Assembly (NCBI GenBank): GCA_023807065.1
Contig: JAJJLU010000390.1
Coordinates: forward strand, 1-57,467
Length of the DNA: 57,467 nt
Reading direction: 5' to 3'
From: Isotricha intestinalis
Lineage: Eukaryota > Ciliophora > Litostomatea > Vestibuliferida > Isotrichidae
Shown: in pieces, positions 28,533-38,312 of the stretch
How the letters are laid out: each line of letters begins with the position of its first letter
Position numbering within the stretch: the stretch's first letter is position 1
Translations under genes and position numbers: made by a program
The notes under the pieces: model-generated
Database searches by the model: none
What the model saw: only the letters and a program-made list of their open reading frames with translations
Told to the model about the DNA's origin: nothing

Positions 28533-30905
28533 ATGTATGTAAATTTAATATATGAGAACAATAAATATGAATTTGATGTTCCAAAAGGAGCTACAATAAG
28601 TTACATTAAGGAATTAACATCAAAAATATTTAGAAATGAGAAAAAAGATTTAAATTTAATTTTTAATGATGAAAATTTAAGGAATTATGATGATAAATTT
28701 TTTATAAATAAATTAGTTCCTGAAGGAGTAAAAAATATTATAATTCATCTTGAAAAGCCAGATAATGGGAAAACCCATAATATATCTTCAAACGTTTCAA
28801 CTTCAGATACAAATGATATTAATGATAAATATTATAATTCAATGAAGAAAAAATTTATGAAATTTAATTCTACTTATTCAAAAGTCTTAAATGGAATTTT
28901 TAATTTTAATCTTTTATTAGAAGAAAATATAGAAAACATATTTAAATCAATAAGAGAGCTTAAAAATAATGTTTTAAGAGTAAATGAAAGATTAAATAGC
29001 TTTTATAATAGTAAAAGCTATGATAGATTAATTGAAGTTTTTGATAAAAATCAAAATGTAGGAATTACTGAAAAAGATTTAGAAAAATTAAATAGAGAAA
29101 TTGAATCATATGTTATTAATTATAAATATTTAATTACTCAATATAATTTTCAAATAAATATTATTGAATTTATTAAATTAGAACTTGAAAATTTTAAAAA
29201 TATTAAATTAAAATGTTTTAGAGTAGAAAAATTAAATGATTATAATGAAATTGTATTAGCATTAAATAAAATATTTACTGAATTTTTAATAGAAAACAAT
29301 AAATCAAGAAATAATAATTTAGAAGATGAATTTTTAAATAGTGAATATTACCAAACAGAAATAAATAATAATTCAAATATAATTAATAATTTAAAAGAAA
29401 AAGAAAAAAAACCTAGTGATAATAAATTTCCAAAAATTCGTTCAAGAGAAAAAAAGATTTCACCAAATTTAAATTATTATTTAACAGAATCAGACAAAAC
29501 CTCAAATCAAAAAGCAAAAATTAAACTTTCAAAAAAAGAAAAATTTAAGGAATCTTCATCATTTTCAAATTTATTATTTCTTCCACAAGAATTTAGTTCA
29601 AAAAATTCAAAAACATTATTAACTTCAAACTCAATAAATGTTTCATCTCCAACAAGAAATATTCTTCCAGGAATTGATTCAATAAAAAATTCAAATGAAA
29701 CTAAAACAATAGATTCAAGTCAAATTTTAACTATTTCCTCTTCAGAATCAAAATTTAAAAAACAAAATAGAAGAAATACTACTTTTAATTTAAAAGAAGA
29801 ATTTACTGAGAAATATTCAAGAAATTATAGAAATAGTATTTTAATTAATAATAAGCAAAATCAATCAATGAACATTGAAATTAAACCTAAAATTATGAAT
29901 AAAAATTCACCTGAGAAAATAAAAAAAAATAATGTTGGAAATAATAATAATACATTAATAAATAAAAATGAAGAAAAAAAAGATAATGAAATAAAAGGAG
30001 ATAATATAAATCTTATTGAAAAGAAGTTAAAAAAAATTAATCCTTTAGATAATTCCAATTCATTTTCAAGTATTAGTTTCTTAGAAAATAAATCTATATA
30101 TAAAAGTGAAAAAAATAGAGTTGAAGATATGGTTAATTCAAAAAGTAATATTGATAATAATATTAAAAGTAAAAGAAGAAGTAATCATACTATTAATGAA
30201 GTTCAAGAAAATGAATTTGAAATTGAAACAAAAAAAAAACCAAAACTAAAAGTTTTAAAAGTAGATAATAATAAAAGAAGTAGTCAAAAAGAAGCAGAAA
30301 TAACACAATTAAAATCAAATATATTAAATGCAAGTCGAAGTGAATTATTTCATTTTAAAAAAATTATTCCACAAAGAAAAAGTACAGATACTTTTTTAAT
30401 AAAAACAATAAATAAATTAGATTCATTAACTGAAATGTATAAAACTAATCAAAATTTTTTTTGGGGTAAACAAAAAAATAATTCATTAAATAAAAAAGAA
30501 GAAGGACAAGATGTAAAATTAGAAAACGGATCATCTCCAGATTTTGAAAAAAAGAAAAAAAAAGAAAAAACTTTTCATCCAACTACTTCAATAAATATTG
30601 ATGACATTAATGAAACTTTAGATAAAAAAAAGAATTTAAACAATAAAGAACAAATTGATAAATTAACAAAAGATTTGTCAGTTCGTAGAAGAAGTGTTTT
30701 TTCTAAGATAAATGTATCAGATACAACTAAACCTAATAATAACAATATTAAAGAGATCAAAACAGAAGTTGAAAAAAAACCTGAAAAAGATAATTTAATA
30801 ATAAATGAATTAGAACCAGAAAAAATAAATAATAATTCTATTTCAAATACAGAAAATAAAAAAAAGAAAAGAAGAGGAGTTAATAGATATGATTTCATTG
30901 TATAA
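28533..30905 (+). CDS. Ubiquitin-fold-like N-terminus, disordered Ser/Asn-rich protein
   Basis: 790 residues. Residues 1-75 look like a beta-grasp (ubiquitin-like) domain: MYVNLIYENNKYEFDVPKGA, then a helix SYIKELTSKIF, then LNLIFNDENLRN and a closing strand NIIIHLEK. Residues 105-255 are predicted helical or coiled coil. The remaining 530 are Ser/Asn/Lys-rich and disordered, with many basic phospho-site-like patches. The C-terminus is KKKRRGVNRYDFIV. No catalytic domain seen. The combination suggests an adaptor or scaffold; the ubiquitin-fold assignment is by pattern only. I do not recognise a named family. Confidence 0.6.
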   Translation: MYVNLIYENNKYEFDVPKGATISYIKELTSKIFRNEKKDLNLIFNDENLRNYDDKFFINKLVPEGVKNIIIHLEKPDNGKTHNISSNVSTSDTNDINDKYYNSMKKKFMKFNSTYSKVLNGIFNFNLLLEENIENIFKSIRELKNNVLRVNERLNSFYNSKSYDRLIEVFDKNQNVGITEKDLEKLNREIESYVINYKYLITQYNFQINIIEFIKLELENFKNIKLKCFRVEKLNDYNEIVLALNKIFTEFLIENNKSRNNNLEDEFLNSEYYQTEINNNSNIINNLKEKEKKPSDNKFPKIRSREKKISPNLNYYLTESDKTSNQKAKIKLSKKEKFKESSSFSNLLFLPQEFSSKNSKTLLTSNSINVSSPTRNILPGIDSIKNSNETKTIDSSQILTISSSESKFKKQNRRNTTFNLKEEFTEKYSRNYRNSILINNKQNQSMNIEIKPKIMNKNSPEKIKKNNVGNNNNTLINKNEEKKDNEIKGDNINLIEKKLKKINPLDNSNSFSSISFLENKSIYKSEKNRVEDMVNSKSNIDNNIKSKRRSNHTINEVQENEFEIETKKKPKLKVLKVDNNKRSSQKEAEITQLKSNILNASRSELFHFKKIIPQRKSTDTFLIKTINKLDSLTEMYKTNQNFFWGKQKNNSLNKKEEGQDVKLENGSSPDFEKKKKKEKTFHPTTSINIDDINETLDKKKNLNNKEQIDKLTKDLSVRRRSVFSKINVSDTTKPNNNNIKEIKTEVEKKPEKDNLIINELEPEKINNNSISNTENKKKKRRGVNRYDFIV

Positions 30906-31154
30906 ACAATTGTATAAACATTATATATTTTACTTCTCTAAAAAATAAAAATAAAATAATGTAAATAGAAAATAATTGTTTACTCTTATCCAATATACTG
31001 AAATCCAAAAAACCACAATATATAAAATATATATTATAAAAATAATAAATAAATAATTATAATAAATAAATAAATTAAAAAATAAACATAAATAACATAT
31101 AATTAATAAATAAAAAACAATTCAAAAAAACTACAAAAAACTAAAAAATAAAAA

Positions 31155-32852
31155 ATGTCAATGCAAGGAATTCCTTTAGATCCAAATATCCAAGTATCTC
31201 AAGACATTCCATATGCAAAATCTTTCCCATCAAGATCTCAATCTCTCCCAGTAATCGCACCAAGAACACCTACCCCTCAAAATCCATTTGACGCTGCATA
31301 TAACGAATCAAACTATGCTCAAAATTTAATCCAAACCCGTATAAATAAATTAAACCAAGAAAAAAATATGTTACATCAAGTGAAAGAAACATACAACCCT
31401 TATATAGGTGATGTCGCCTCATTAGCCAATCTACGTACATTAGGGAATGCCAAGGGTCAACTAGCAAACCCTAATCTATACTCCCATACATTCATGGACC
31501 CAATCTACTATCCACTGGAAATGCCCATCTCTGCTGAGCCAGTAACATTACCGAAGATTGAGATGGGACATCCAATGGCTAAGAAGAAGAAGGATTGTTG
31601 TTTAGGTATTGAAGATCTTCTTGCTTTACTTGCTATGATGAGGAAGAATGTCATTGTACCTCCTACTCAACAACCACCAATTATCTATCAACCTCCTCCT
31701 GATATTGGTCCTTCGAAAAGACCAATTTATGATAGAGAATGGAAAAAAATTCCTAAATTTCCTACTCCAAAAAGACCAAAGAAGAAGGAACCTATGAGAA
31801 TGAAAAGAGATTGGTGGAGACTTTGCAGAGATTTTGTTAATTTATATGTTTTCTTCTCTTCTGGAAGGAAGTATAGTCAATTTGCTAAAGTTAGAAATAA
31901 TATGATTAGTAATAGAACTAAAGCTGTTGTCCAAGAACTTTCTGTTTTAAAAGAATGGATTATTTCAATTGAAGATTCTTTTTGGGAAGAATTTAAAGTT
32001 TTTAGAGATTTGGATGTTAGTTTTAAAAACATTGATTCTAAATTAAAAATACAAAGAGAATCACAAAAAATTATTGCTTTTATTAAGAAATATTTAGAAA
32101 ATTTAATTGGTAATTCTACCAAATTAACTGATATTCCTGAAAGAATTCAAAAAATTCTTTATGATTATATTAGGGAAAGAGCTTATTATCCTAAGAAATT
32201 TTTATCTACTTATCAAATTAATAGAATTGATTTTCATTTTTATGGTGGTTCTAAAAATATTAATGAAGATAGACAAGCTATGATTGTTGCTATATTATTA
32301 ATTAGTTGTGCTTCTGTTCAACAAATTTTATTACATATGAAAGAAGTTTTTGTAGAATTTCAAAATTATCCTAATATTGATATTTCTGCCAAATATATTG
32401 GTTCCATTTTACATTATTTAGTTAGAGATACATTTAATAATAATCCAACTATGTTAAGAGAATTTTTAGCTTTGTTGAATTTTTATAGAAATTATCATAT
32501 TTATAATGAACAAGTTGAAAAACAAGATGATGTCTTTAATAATAATATGGTTTTTATTGATAATGATGAATATGCTAAATCTTTAGTCCCTGAAAATAAT
32601 ATTACTAGATTTTGGGACTTAAATACTGAGGATTGTGAAAATTTTAAAAATTATATTTATTCTTGGGCTAATAGATTAGCTAAATTAATTAAATTAAAAT
32701 TCCAGAAAAATGATCCTAATTTACAAATTAAAAGAAATCTCATTTATCCACAAGATAAAACCGTCTCTTATGAAATTAAACAAGGTCCATTGAAAAAAAT
32801 TGGAGAAGAAGTTATATATGATAGAGTAAGAGAAGGTTATGAATATGAATAA
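31155..32852 (+). CDS. Pro-rich conserved-looking protein, unrecognised
   Basis: 565 residues. Residues 1-215 are rich in Pro, Ser, Asn and Met, with a DCCLGIEDLLALLAMMRKN patch near 150 and PTQQPPIIYQPPPD after it. Residues 215-545 are a compact helical domain beginning MKRDWWRLCRDFVNLYVFF and containing several Trp, Cys and Phe positions, unlike disordered neighbours. The first ~480 bases use many C-ending codons (CCC, ATC, CTC), unlike the rest of the window, which may mark high expression. No catalytic motif or signal peptide. I cannot name the family. It may be a structural protein of the ciliate cortex or axoneme; that is inference from composition and codon use only. Confidence 0.65.
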   Translation: MSMQGIPLDPNIQVSQDIPYAKSFPSRSQSLPVIAPRTPTPQNPFDAAYNESNYAQNLIQTRINKLNQEKNMLHQVKETYNPYIGDVASLANLRTLGNAKGQLANPNLYSHTFMDPIYYPLEMPISAEPVTLPKIEMGHPMAKKKKDCCLGIEDLLALLAMMRKNVIVPPTQQPPIIYQPPPDIGPSKRPIYDREWKKIPKFPTPKRPKKKEPMRMKRDWWRLCRDFVNLYVFFSSGRKYSQFAKVRNNMISNRTKAVVQELSVLKEWIISIEDSFWEEFKVFRDLDVSFKNIDSKLKIQRESQKIIAFIKKYLENLIGNSTKLTDIPERIQKILYDYIRERAYYPKKFLSTYQINRIDFHFYGGSKNINEDRQAMIVAILLISCASVQQILLHMKEVFVEFQNYPNIDISAKYIGSILHYLVRDTFNNNPTMLREFLALLNFYRNYHIYNEQVEKQDDVFNNNMVFIDNDEYAKSLVPENNITRFWDLNTEDCENFKNYIYSWANRLAKLIKLKFQKNDPNLQIKRNLIYPQDKTVSYEIKQGPLKKIGEEVIYDRVREGYEYE

Positions 32853-33022
32853 ATTAATATTAAAATATATTTTTTATTATTTTATATAAGATATAATATA
32901 TATTTATAGATTTAAATCAAATTCAAAAACTTTTTTCTTGGAAAAAAAATATAATAAAAAAAAATTTTAAAATAAATTAATTTAAAATTTAACTAAAAAA
33001 TTATATATGTAACATAAAATTA

Positions 33023-34133
33023 CTATTTTAAAATTTTCGAAATTTGACTAAGTAAATCATACCCTAAAATTTCATTAGAGCTTTTTTGACAAAGAGCAAT
33101 ATCTTTGTCCAATAAAATTTCAAAAATTTTAAATTTTTTTTCATCTTCAATACTATCATCCTCAGCGAAATAATTAGTTAATTGATTAATTAATATTTTT
33201 AAATCATATCCAGAAGCAATAAAACTTTTCATAGAATCAACAATTCCATCAATTTTTTTTTTTTTACAATCAGAAACTAAATTATCAATAATATTATTAG
33301 GAATAATACCACAAATATCCATAACAATATCATTAGTAATTAAATTAGAATCTAATTGACTAATACTCTGTAATAAATTAATACTTCTTCTTAAATCACC
33401 ATCAGAAACAATAATTAATAAATTTAATATATTTTCATTAATAGAAACTTTTTCTTCATTAGCAATATATTTTAATCTTTGTAATTGACTTTCTTTAGTT
33501 AAAGAACCAAATCTAAATAGAGCACATCTACTAGTAATAGGATCAATAATTTTAGAAGCATAATTACATATTATACAAAATCTAGTTTGTTCAGTGTAAT
33601 CTTCTATTATTCTTCTTAAAGCACTTTGAGCATCATTTGTCATTGAATCTGCTTCATCTAATATTACAATTTGGAAATTTGCTTTTGTCTCATATGATAT
33701 TTTAGTTATTTTTTTTTGAGAAAATTTCTTAACTTTATCTCTTATTACTTGAATTCCTCTTTCATCAGAAGCATTTAATTCTAATATTCTTTGTCTATAA
33801 TTTACTCCAAATAATTCTTTTGATAACTATTATTATTTTTAAAATATTATATATAATTATTTTTTTATTTTTTACTGCTAATATTGTTGAAGTTTTTCCT
33901 GTTCCTGGAGGACCATAAAAAAGAAGATGTTGCATTTTTCCTGTTTCTTTTGTCCTTTTTAGCGCCTTTATAATATTTTCTTGATATACTATATCATCTA
34001 ATTTATTGGGACGATATTTTTCCACCCATGGTTGTTCTCGTGTTTCTTCTTTTAATTCTTCTTGTTTTTTACTTTCTTGGGATCTTTTCAGAATTTTCTC
34101 ATTTTCAGGGTTTAAGGATAAAAATTTGTCCAT
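33023..34133 (-). CDS. Replication factor C small subunit (RFC2/RFC4 type), one intron
   Basis: Spliced product of 353 residues (exon 1 34133-33876, intron 33875-33827, exon 2 33826-33023). Motifs in order: [19 protein letters not shown] (RFC box II), [13 protein letters not shown] (Walker A), [20 protein letters not shown] (box IV), [20 protein letters not shown] (Walker B), [21 protein letters not shown] and SRCALFRF (sensor and arginine-finger region SRC). The SRC Arg finger is typical of small subunits. The protein is part of the clamp loader that opens PCNA around primed DNA. The extra ~30 N-terminal residues ([15 protein letters not shown]) are lineage-specific. The stop is TAG. Confidence 0.93.
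33827..33875 (-). other. 49-nt intron in RFC gene
   Basis: Starts GTAAAA, ends AATAATAG. Without splicing the frame runs into nonsense sequence and a stop. With splicing ILA is joined to LSKELFG exactly as the RFC family requires, and the following ~60 residues match too. Confidence 0.9.
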
Positions 34134-34746
34134 TATTTAGTTTTTTATTATTTTTTTGAATTAAATTAATTTTTTTAAATGAATTAATTATTTTTAGTTA
34201 AATTTTGTGGTTAAAATAAAAAGAAGAAATTGTGTTTTATAAACTTTATGAATAATTTGAAGAAAATATACAGGAAAATTGATTTATTAAAGAAAAAATT
34301 ATATAAATAAGGAGTGAATTATTGTTTAATCAGGAAAATGAAATTATATTCAGGATTTAATTTTCTTTTATTTAAATAATATATTATAATATACCTTTTT
34401 AATTTTGAATGTAAATAAAATTATATATAAAAATATAAAAAAACCTGTTTCTTTGATTTTTTAATTTTTAATAAAAATTAAATCTTAAAAAAATATTCTA
34501 TTCAATGAAGTGTTTCTATATTTTTTAATTTAATTGTTTAATGGATAGAAAATTATGAAATATTTTTAAATTTAATAACAGAGAAATAGAACATATATTT
34601 TAAATAAAGTATTTGTCGTTTGAACATTAAATTTTCTTTGTGTTTTTGTTTTTTAAAAATTTGCAATTAAAAATAATAAATTAAAAATTAAGAAAAATTT
34701 ATTAATGATTATTTTGAAATATTGAAATAAAATTATTTTTAATAAT
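34134..34746. other. Divergent intergenic region, RFC / coiled-coil gene
   Basis: 613 bp, AT-rich, expected to hold both promoters. No coding exon, RNA gene or distinctive motif recognised. Confidence 0.45.
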
Positions 34747-35580
34747 ATGAGTAATAAAAGAAATAAAACAAATGATAAAATTCAAGAATTGGAAAATTTA
34801 CCTAAAGTAAAACCACAATATTTAGCATTAGATGAAGACAGAATAAATATATTTATGTAAAATATCAAAAATAATTTTAATTATAGAGAACTATTAAATT
34901 CAAAAATAAATGAATTAACTGAAGAAAATAAATATGAAGAAGCTATAAAATTTCAAAATAAAATAAATGAATTGGAAATATTAAAAAAAGCAAAAAGAGT
35001 AGATATAATAGAAAAAAAGCTTAAAAAAGATTTAGGAAAATTAGAAAAAGAAAAAAAAAGAGAATTACTTGAATTTGATGATGAAGTTAATAAAGAAAGA
35101 GAAGAATTAATTGGAAAAATAAAAGAAGAAGAAGCAAAAATTAATGAAAGACAACAAGAAGAAAAAAATAATTTTGAAGAAGAATTTGAAGAAAATTTTG
35201 CTAAATTAAACATTGGATCTTCACCTGAAATTTTAGATTTAGAAAGAAAAAAAGAATCAATTGTTAAACAAAAAAATTTTAAAGAAGCTCAAATTATACA
35301 AAATCAAATTGAAGAAATTAAGAAAAAATTAGAAGAAAAATGGAACAAAGAAACAAAGGAAAAAAAAAAAACTAATGAATTAAATAAAATGAATAAAAAA
35401 CATCTAAATGAAAAAAAAGCTTTAAAAGCAAAAAATGAAAATAGAAATATTGAATTGGAGAATAAAATTCAAAAGAAAAAAAATGAAATAGAACAAAAAT
35501 ATTTAAACAAAGAAAAGCAATTAAAAACTAATTTATTAAATCAAAAAATCCAAATATTAAAGTATAACCAAGAAATTTAA
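34747..35580 (+). CDS. Coiled-coil protein with UVR-like motifs, one intron
   Basis: Spliced product of 267 residues (exon 1 34747-34856, intron 34857-34886, exon 2 34887-35580). Reading through, the first exon stops at TAA 34858; splicing restores NIFIELLNSKINELTEENKY in one frame. Two segments resemble UVR-type helical hairpins: ENKYEEAIKFQNKINELE (about 50-67) and QKNFKEAQIIQNQIEEIKKK (about 148-167). The rest is Lys/Glu-rich coiled coil. UVR motifs mediate protein-protein contacts in unrelated proteins, so this says little about job. A cytoskeletal or intraflagellar role is possible but not shown. Confidence 0.65.
34857..34886 (+). other. 30-nt intron in coiled-coil gene
   Basis: GTAAAATATC at the 5' end, TTATAG at the 3' end. 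The length is a multiple of three, and the in-frame TAA at 34858 lies inside. This is the shortest intron placed in this window. Confidence 0.7.
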
Positions 35581-35748
35581 CATTTAAAAAAAGTAAAAAA
35601 ATATTATATTAAATAATATAAAAATCAATATTAAAATCCAAAAAAAAATATTTTTTAAATAGATAATAGCTAATCAAAAAAAAAAAATAAAAAAAATAAA
35701 AAAAAAAAAAATAAATTAAATTTCAAATAATATGTAAATAAAAATTTA

Positions 35749-36747
35749 ATGGGGACAAATTGTACATCCTGTATGATATCCAAAATAACTCAAAAAGAGA
35801 TTCCCCTTGATTTCAAAAATTTAGATTCATCATATACAAATTATATAATAAAAATTCAAAGTACATACCGTGGTCACAAATATCGTAAAAGGACATTATC
35901 ATCTCATTTACAAAATTCTTATTCAAAAAAGAGTTCATATATAATATTAGAAAAATCAAACATAACTCAAAATCAATTAGATTTTCTATTTCAAAAATAT
36001 CCTCCATTAAATGATAAAATTCAAGTAAAATTAATTCGTCTTTCTTTTCCAAATTTAGGTGAATATTCTGGTGAATGGAATCCTTCAAAGAAAGAAAGAC
36101 ATGGTAGAGGAATTCAATTATGGAATGATAATACAATATATATAGGTCAATGGAAAAATGATAAAATAAATGGTAAAGGTAAATTAACCAATCCAATTGG
36201 TGATTATTATGAAGGAGATTTTATTAATGATAATGCTGAAGGTTATGGTTCATATATTCATAAAGAAGGTTCTTCATATTTTGGTATGTGGAAAAATAAT
36301 AGACAAGAAGGACAAGGAAAAGAAATTTGGCCTGATAAAACTGAATATGAAGGTGATTATAAAAATGGTGAAAAAAATGGAAAAGGAAAATTAAAATTAA
36401 ATGATGGCTCTTATTATATTGGAGATTTTTTTCATAATCAAATTCATGGGAAAGGTAAATATTATTGGTTTGATAAAAAAAAATATGAAGGTGATTGGAA
36501 AAATAATATGATGGACGGTGAAGGAGAATTTCATTGGGCTGATGGAAAAGTTTATATTGGACATTATGTTAAAGATGAAAAAAATGGATTTGGGGAATTA
36601 AAATGGCCTTCTGGAAAAATCTATAAAGGAATGTGGAAAAATGGAAAACAACATGGTGAAGGAGAAGTTTTTAATCCTAAAGATAATTTGTGGAGAAAAG
36701 GTTTTTGGAATGAAGGAAAAAGAGTCAGGTGGAGTATTGAAAGTTAA
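35749..36747 (+). CDS. MORN-repeat protein with IQ motif and N-terminal lipidation signal
   Basis: 332 residues. The N-terminus MGTNCTSC has Gly2 and nearby cysteines, consistent with myristoylation and palmitoylation. An IQ calmodulin-binding motif follows (KIQSTYRGHKYRKR, about 36-49). From ~105 to 320 there are nine MORN repeats of 22-23 residues with the YxGxWxxxxxxGxG pattern, for example YEGDYKNGEKNGKGKLKLND and YEGDWKNNMMDGEGEFHWAD. A partial tenth ends the protein (WRKGFWNEGKRVRW). MORN proteins act at membranes and the cytoskeleton in ciliates and apicomplexans. A calcium/calmodulin-linked cortical role fits the combination. The upstream region is a long A-rich leader. Confidence 0.9.
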   Translation: MGTNCTSCMISKITQKEIPLDFKNLDSSYTNYIIKIQSTYRGHKYRKRTLSSHLQNSYSKKSSYIILEKSNITQNQLDFLFQKYPPLNDKIQVKLIRLSFPNLGEYSGEWNPSKKERHGRGIQLWNDNTIYIGQWKNDKINGKGKLTNPIGDYYEGDFINDNAEGYGSYIHKEGSSYFGMWKNNRQEGQGKEIWPDKTEYEGDYKNGEKNGKGKLKLNDGSYYIGDFFHNQIHGKGKYYWFDKKKYEGDWKNNMMDGEGEFHWADGKVYIGHYVKDEKNGFGELKWPSGKIYKGMWKNGKQHGEGEVFNPKDNLWRKGFWNEGKRVRWSIES

Positions 36748-37844
36748 GGTTTTTATTTTTTGGGAAAAGGGTTCTCTTTATATTTTATTTTTTTTTTTTA
36801 TTTTTTTTTTTCCTTTTTTTTGAATGTGATGATCAAGCCTTTTTATTCTTATATTTTTTTGATAAATTCTTTTGGATTACTTAAATGGGGATATATATGG
36901 TTTATTAGATAATAATAGAGATATATAAATACTTTAATATTATATATAATTATTTTTAAATTATATATTTTTTTATTAATTGATTTTAATTTTTATATTT
37001 TATTTTTATGAATTATTTCTTTTTTAGAGAAATAATTTAGTTTATGTAAATCATTCTTCTAAAAATATTTTTTCTAAAATAAATATATATATTTCTGTTC
37101 TTTATTATTCTCTTTTTGATTTTTAATTATTCAAATATTCAAGTTTATTTCATAAATAAAATAAATTGATAAAAAATATTATAAAACAAATATTGAATGT
37201 TTAATATTAAATAATAGAAATAAAAATGATTTTAGAATTATATTTTAATAAAGACATAAATTTATTTAAATGAAGTATAATGAATAACTAATATAATTCA
37301 AGAGTTTACAATTTAAACAAATATTATTTAAAATTTTTATTACCAATGAAAAAGAAGAAACTAATAAAAACATATATTTTTTCCCCTAGATGATTAATAA
37401 ACATATTTTATTTTTAAATCTTCATTAATATTTTATTATATTTTTAATTAAATATCTTTTTAATGATTTTCTTCCAAAAGCAAAGAAAATTAATTTTTTC
37501 TTATTTTAATTTTCTTTTAATCAAATGGATTTATTGCTATTTATAATAAGAATTAAAGTATTAAAAAAAATTTCTTTATTTTTGAAATTTAAATATTTTA
37601 TTTTATTAAAGATTCATTACTAACAAATTCCATTGTTACTTTAATATGACTAATTAACATTAATAAAAAAATAATTTTCACTTAATTATCTTAATCTTAA
37701 AAAATATATTCAAATAATTTCTATTCCAAGAAAAATCTCATCTCCTAAATTTCCTTAAAATAACCTTTAAAAAAAAATAAAAAAAAATATCAAAAAATAA
37801 TATAAAAAACCCAAAATAAAAAATATAAATATATAAAAATAAAA
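36748..37844. other. Intergenic region with poly-T tract
   Basis: 1097 bp with no supported gene. A T-rich tract occurs just after the MORN gene stop (about 36781-36820). A run of A/T-rich sequence with a few isolated C/G-containing stretches follows; none reads as a conserved exon or tRNA. Confidence 0.5.
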
Positions 37845-38312
37845 ATGAAATCAATAATTTCATTATTCCTCCTTCTAACAGTATCATGTCAATTTAAAGG
37901 TAAATTATTTGATGTAGAGCAATTCTTATCAAAAGACTTAAATGACTTTAATGGATATCCAGTAAATTTAGAAATATGTGATGATCAATCAAAATTAAAG
38001 GTGTTACAAAATAAAGTAACACCTCCAGAAATAGAATTAGGACAAGATGTAACACTAAAATCTCAAGTATTAGCAATGAAAAAATTATCTATTCAAAAAT
38101 TAAAATTAATTACTAAATATAATGGAAGTGATATTTTCACTGATGAAAGAGATTTTGTTAAAGAAGTCGAAGAATCTGAAAAATTTGTTTATACTTATAC
38201 TGCTTCTGTTCCTAGTTTTACTCCTGCTGGAGAATGGGATATTTATTTACATTTAGTTGATGCTGATGGAAATAAACTTTCTTGCTTAAAAGCTCATTTT
38301 ACTACTTCATAA
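37845..38312 (+). CDS. Secreted ML-domain (MD-2/NPC2-like) lipid-binding protein
   Basis: 155 residues. The N-terminus MKSIISLFLLLTVSCQFKG is a signal peptide. The mature part fits the ML fold: CDDQSKLKVLQNKVTPPEIE near the start, LGQDVTLKSQVLA, an FVYTYTASVPSFTPAGEWDI strand, and a final YLHLVDADGNKLSCLKAHF. The late GxYxxxVxLxxxxGxxxxCLxA pattern is that of phosphatidylglycerol/NPC2-type ML proteins. Two conserved Cys remain; some family disulfides are missing. Expected to bind a lipid or sterol in the lumen of lysosome, phagosome or ER. No neighbour is obviously linked. Confidence 0.75.
   Translation: MKSIISLFLLLTVSCQFKGKLFDVEQFLSKDLNDFNGYPVNLEICDDQSKLKVLQNKVTPPEIELGQDVTLKSQVLAMKKLSIQKLKLITKYNGSDIFTDERDFVKEVEESEKFVYTYTASVPSFTPAGEWDIYLHLVDADGNKLSCLKAHFTTS

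Noticed and set aside
36781..36820. Poly-T tract as a bacterial-type terminator
   Set aside because: No hairpin precedes it, and the window is eukaryotic; long T runs are common here.
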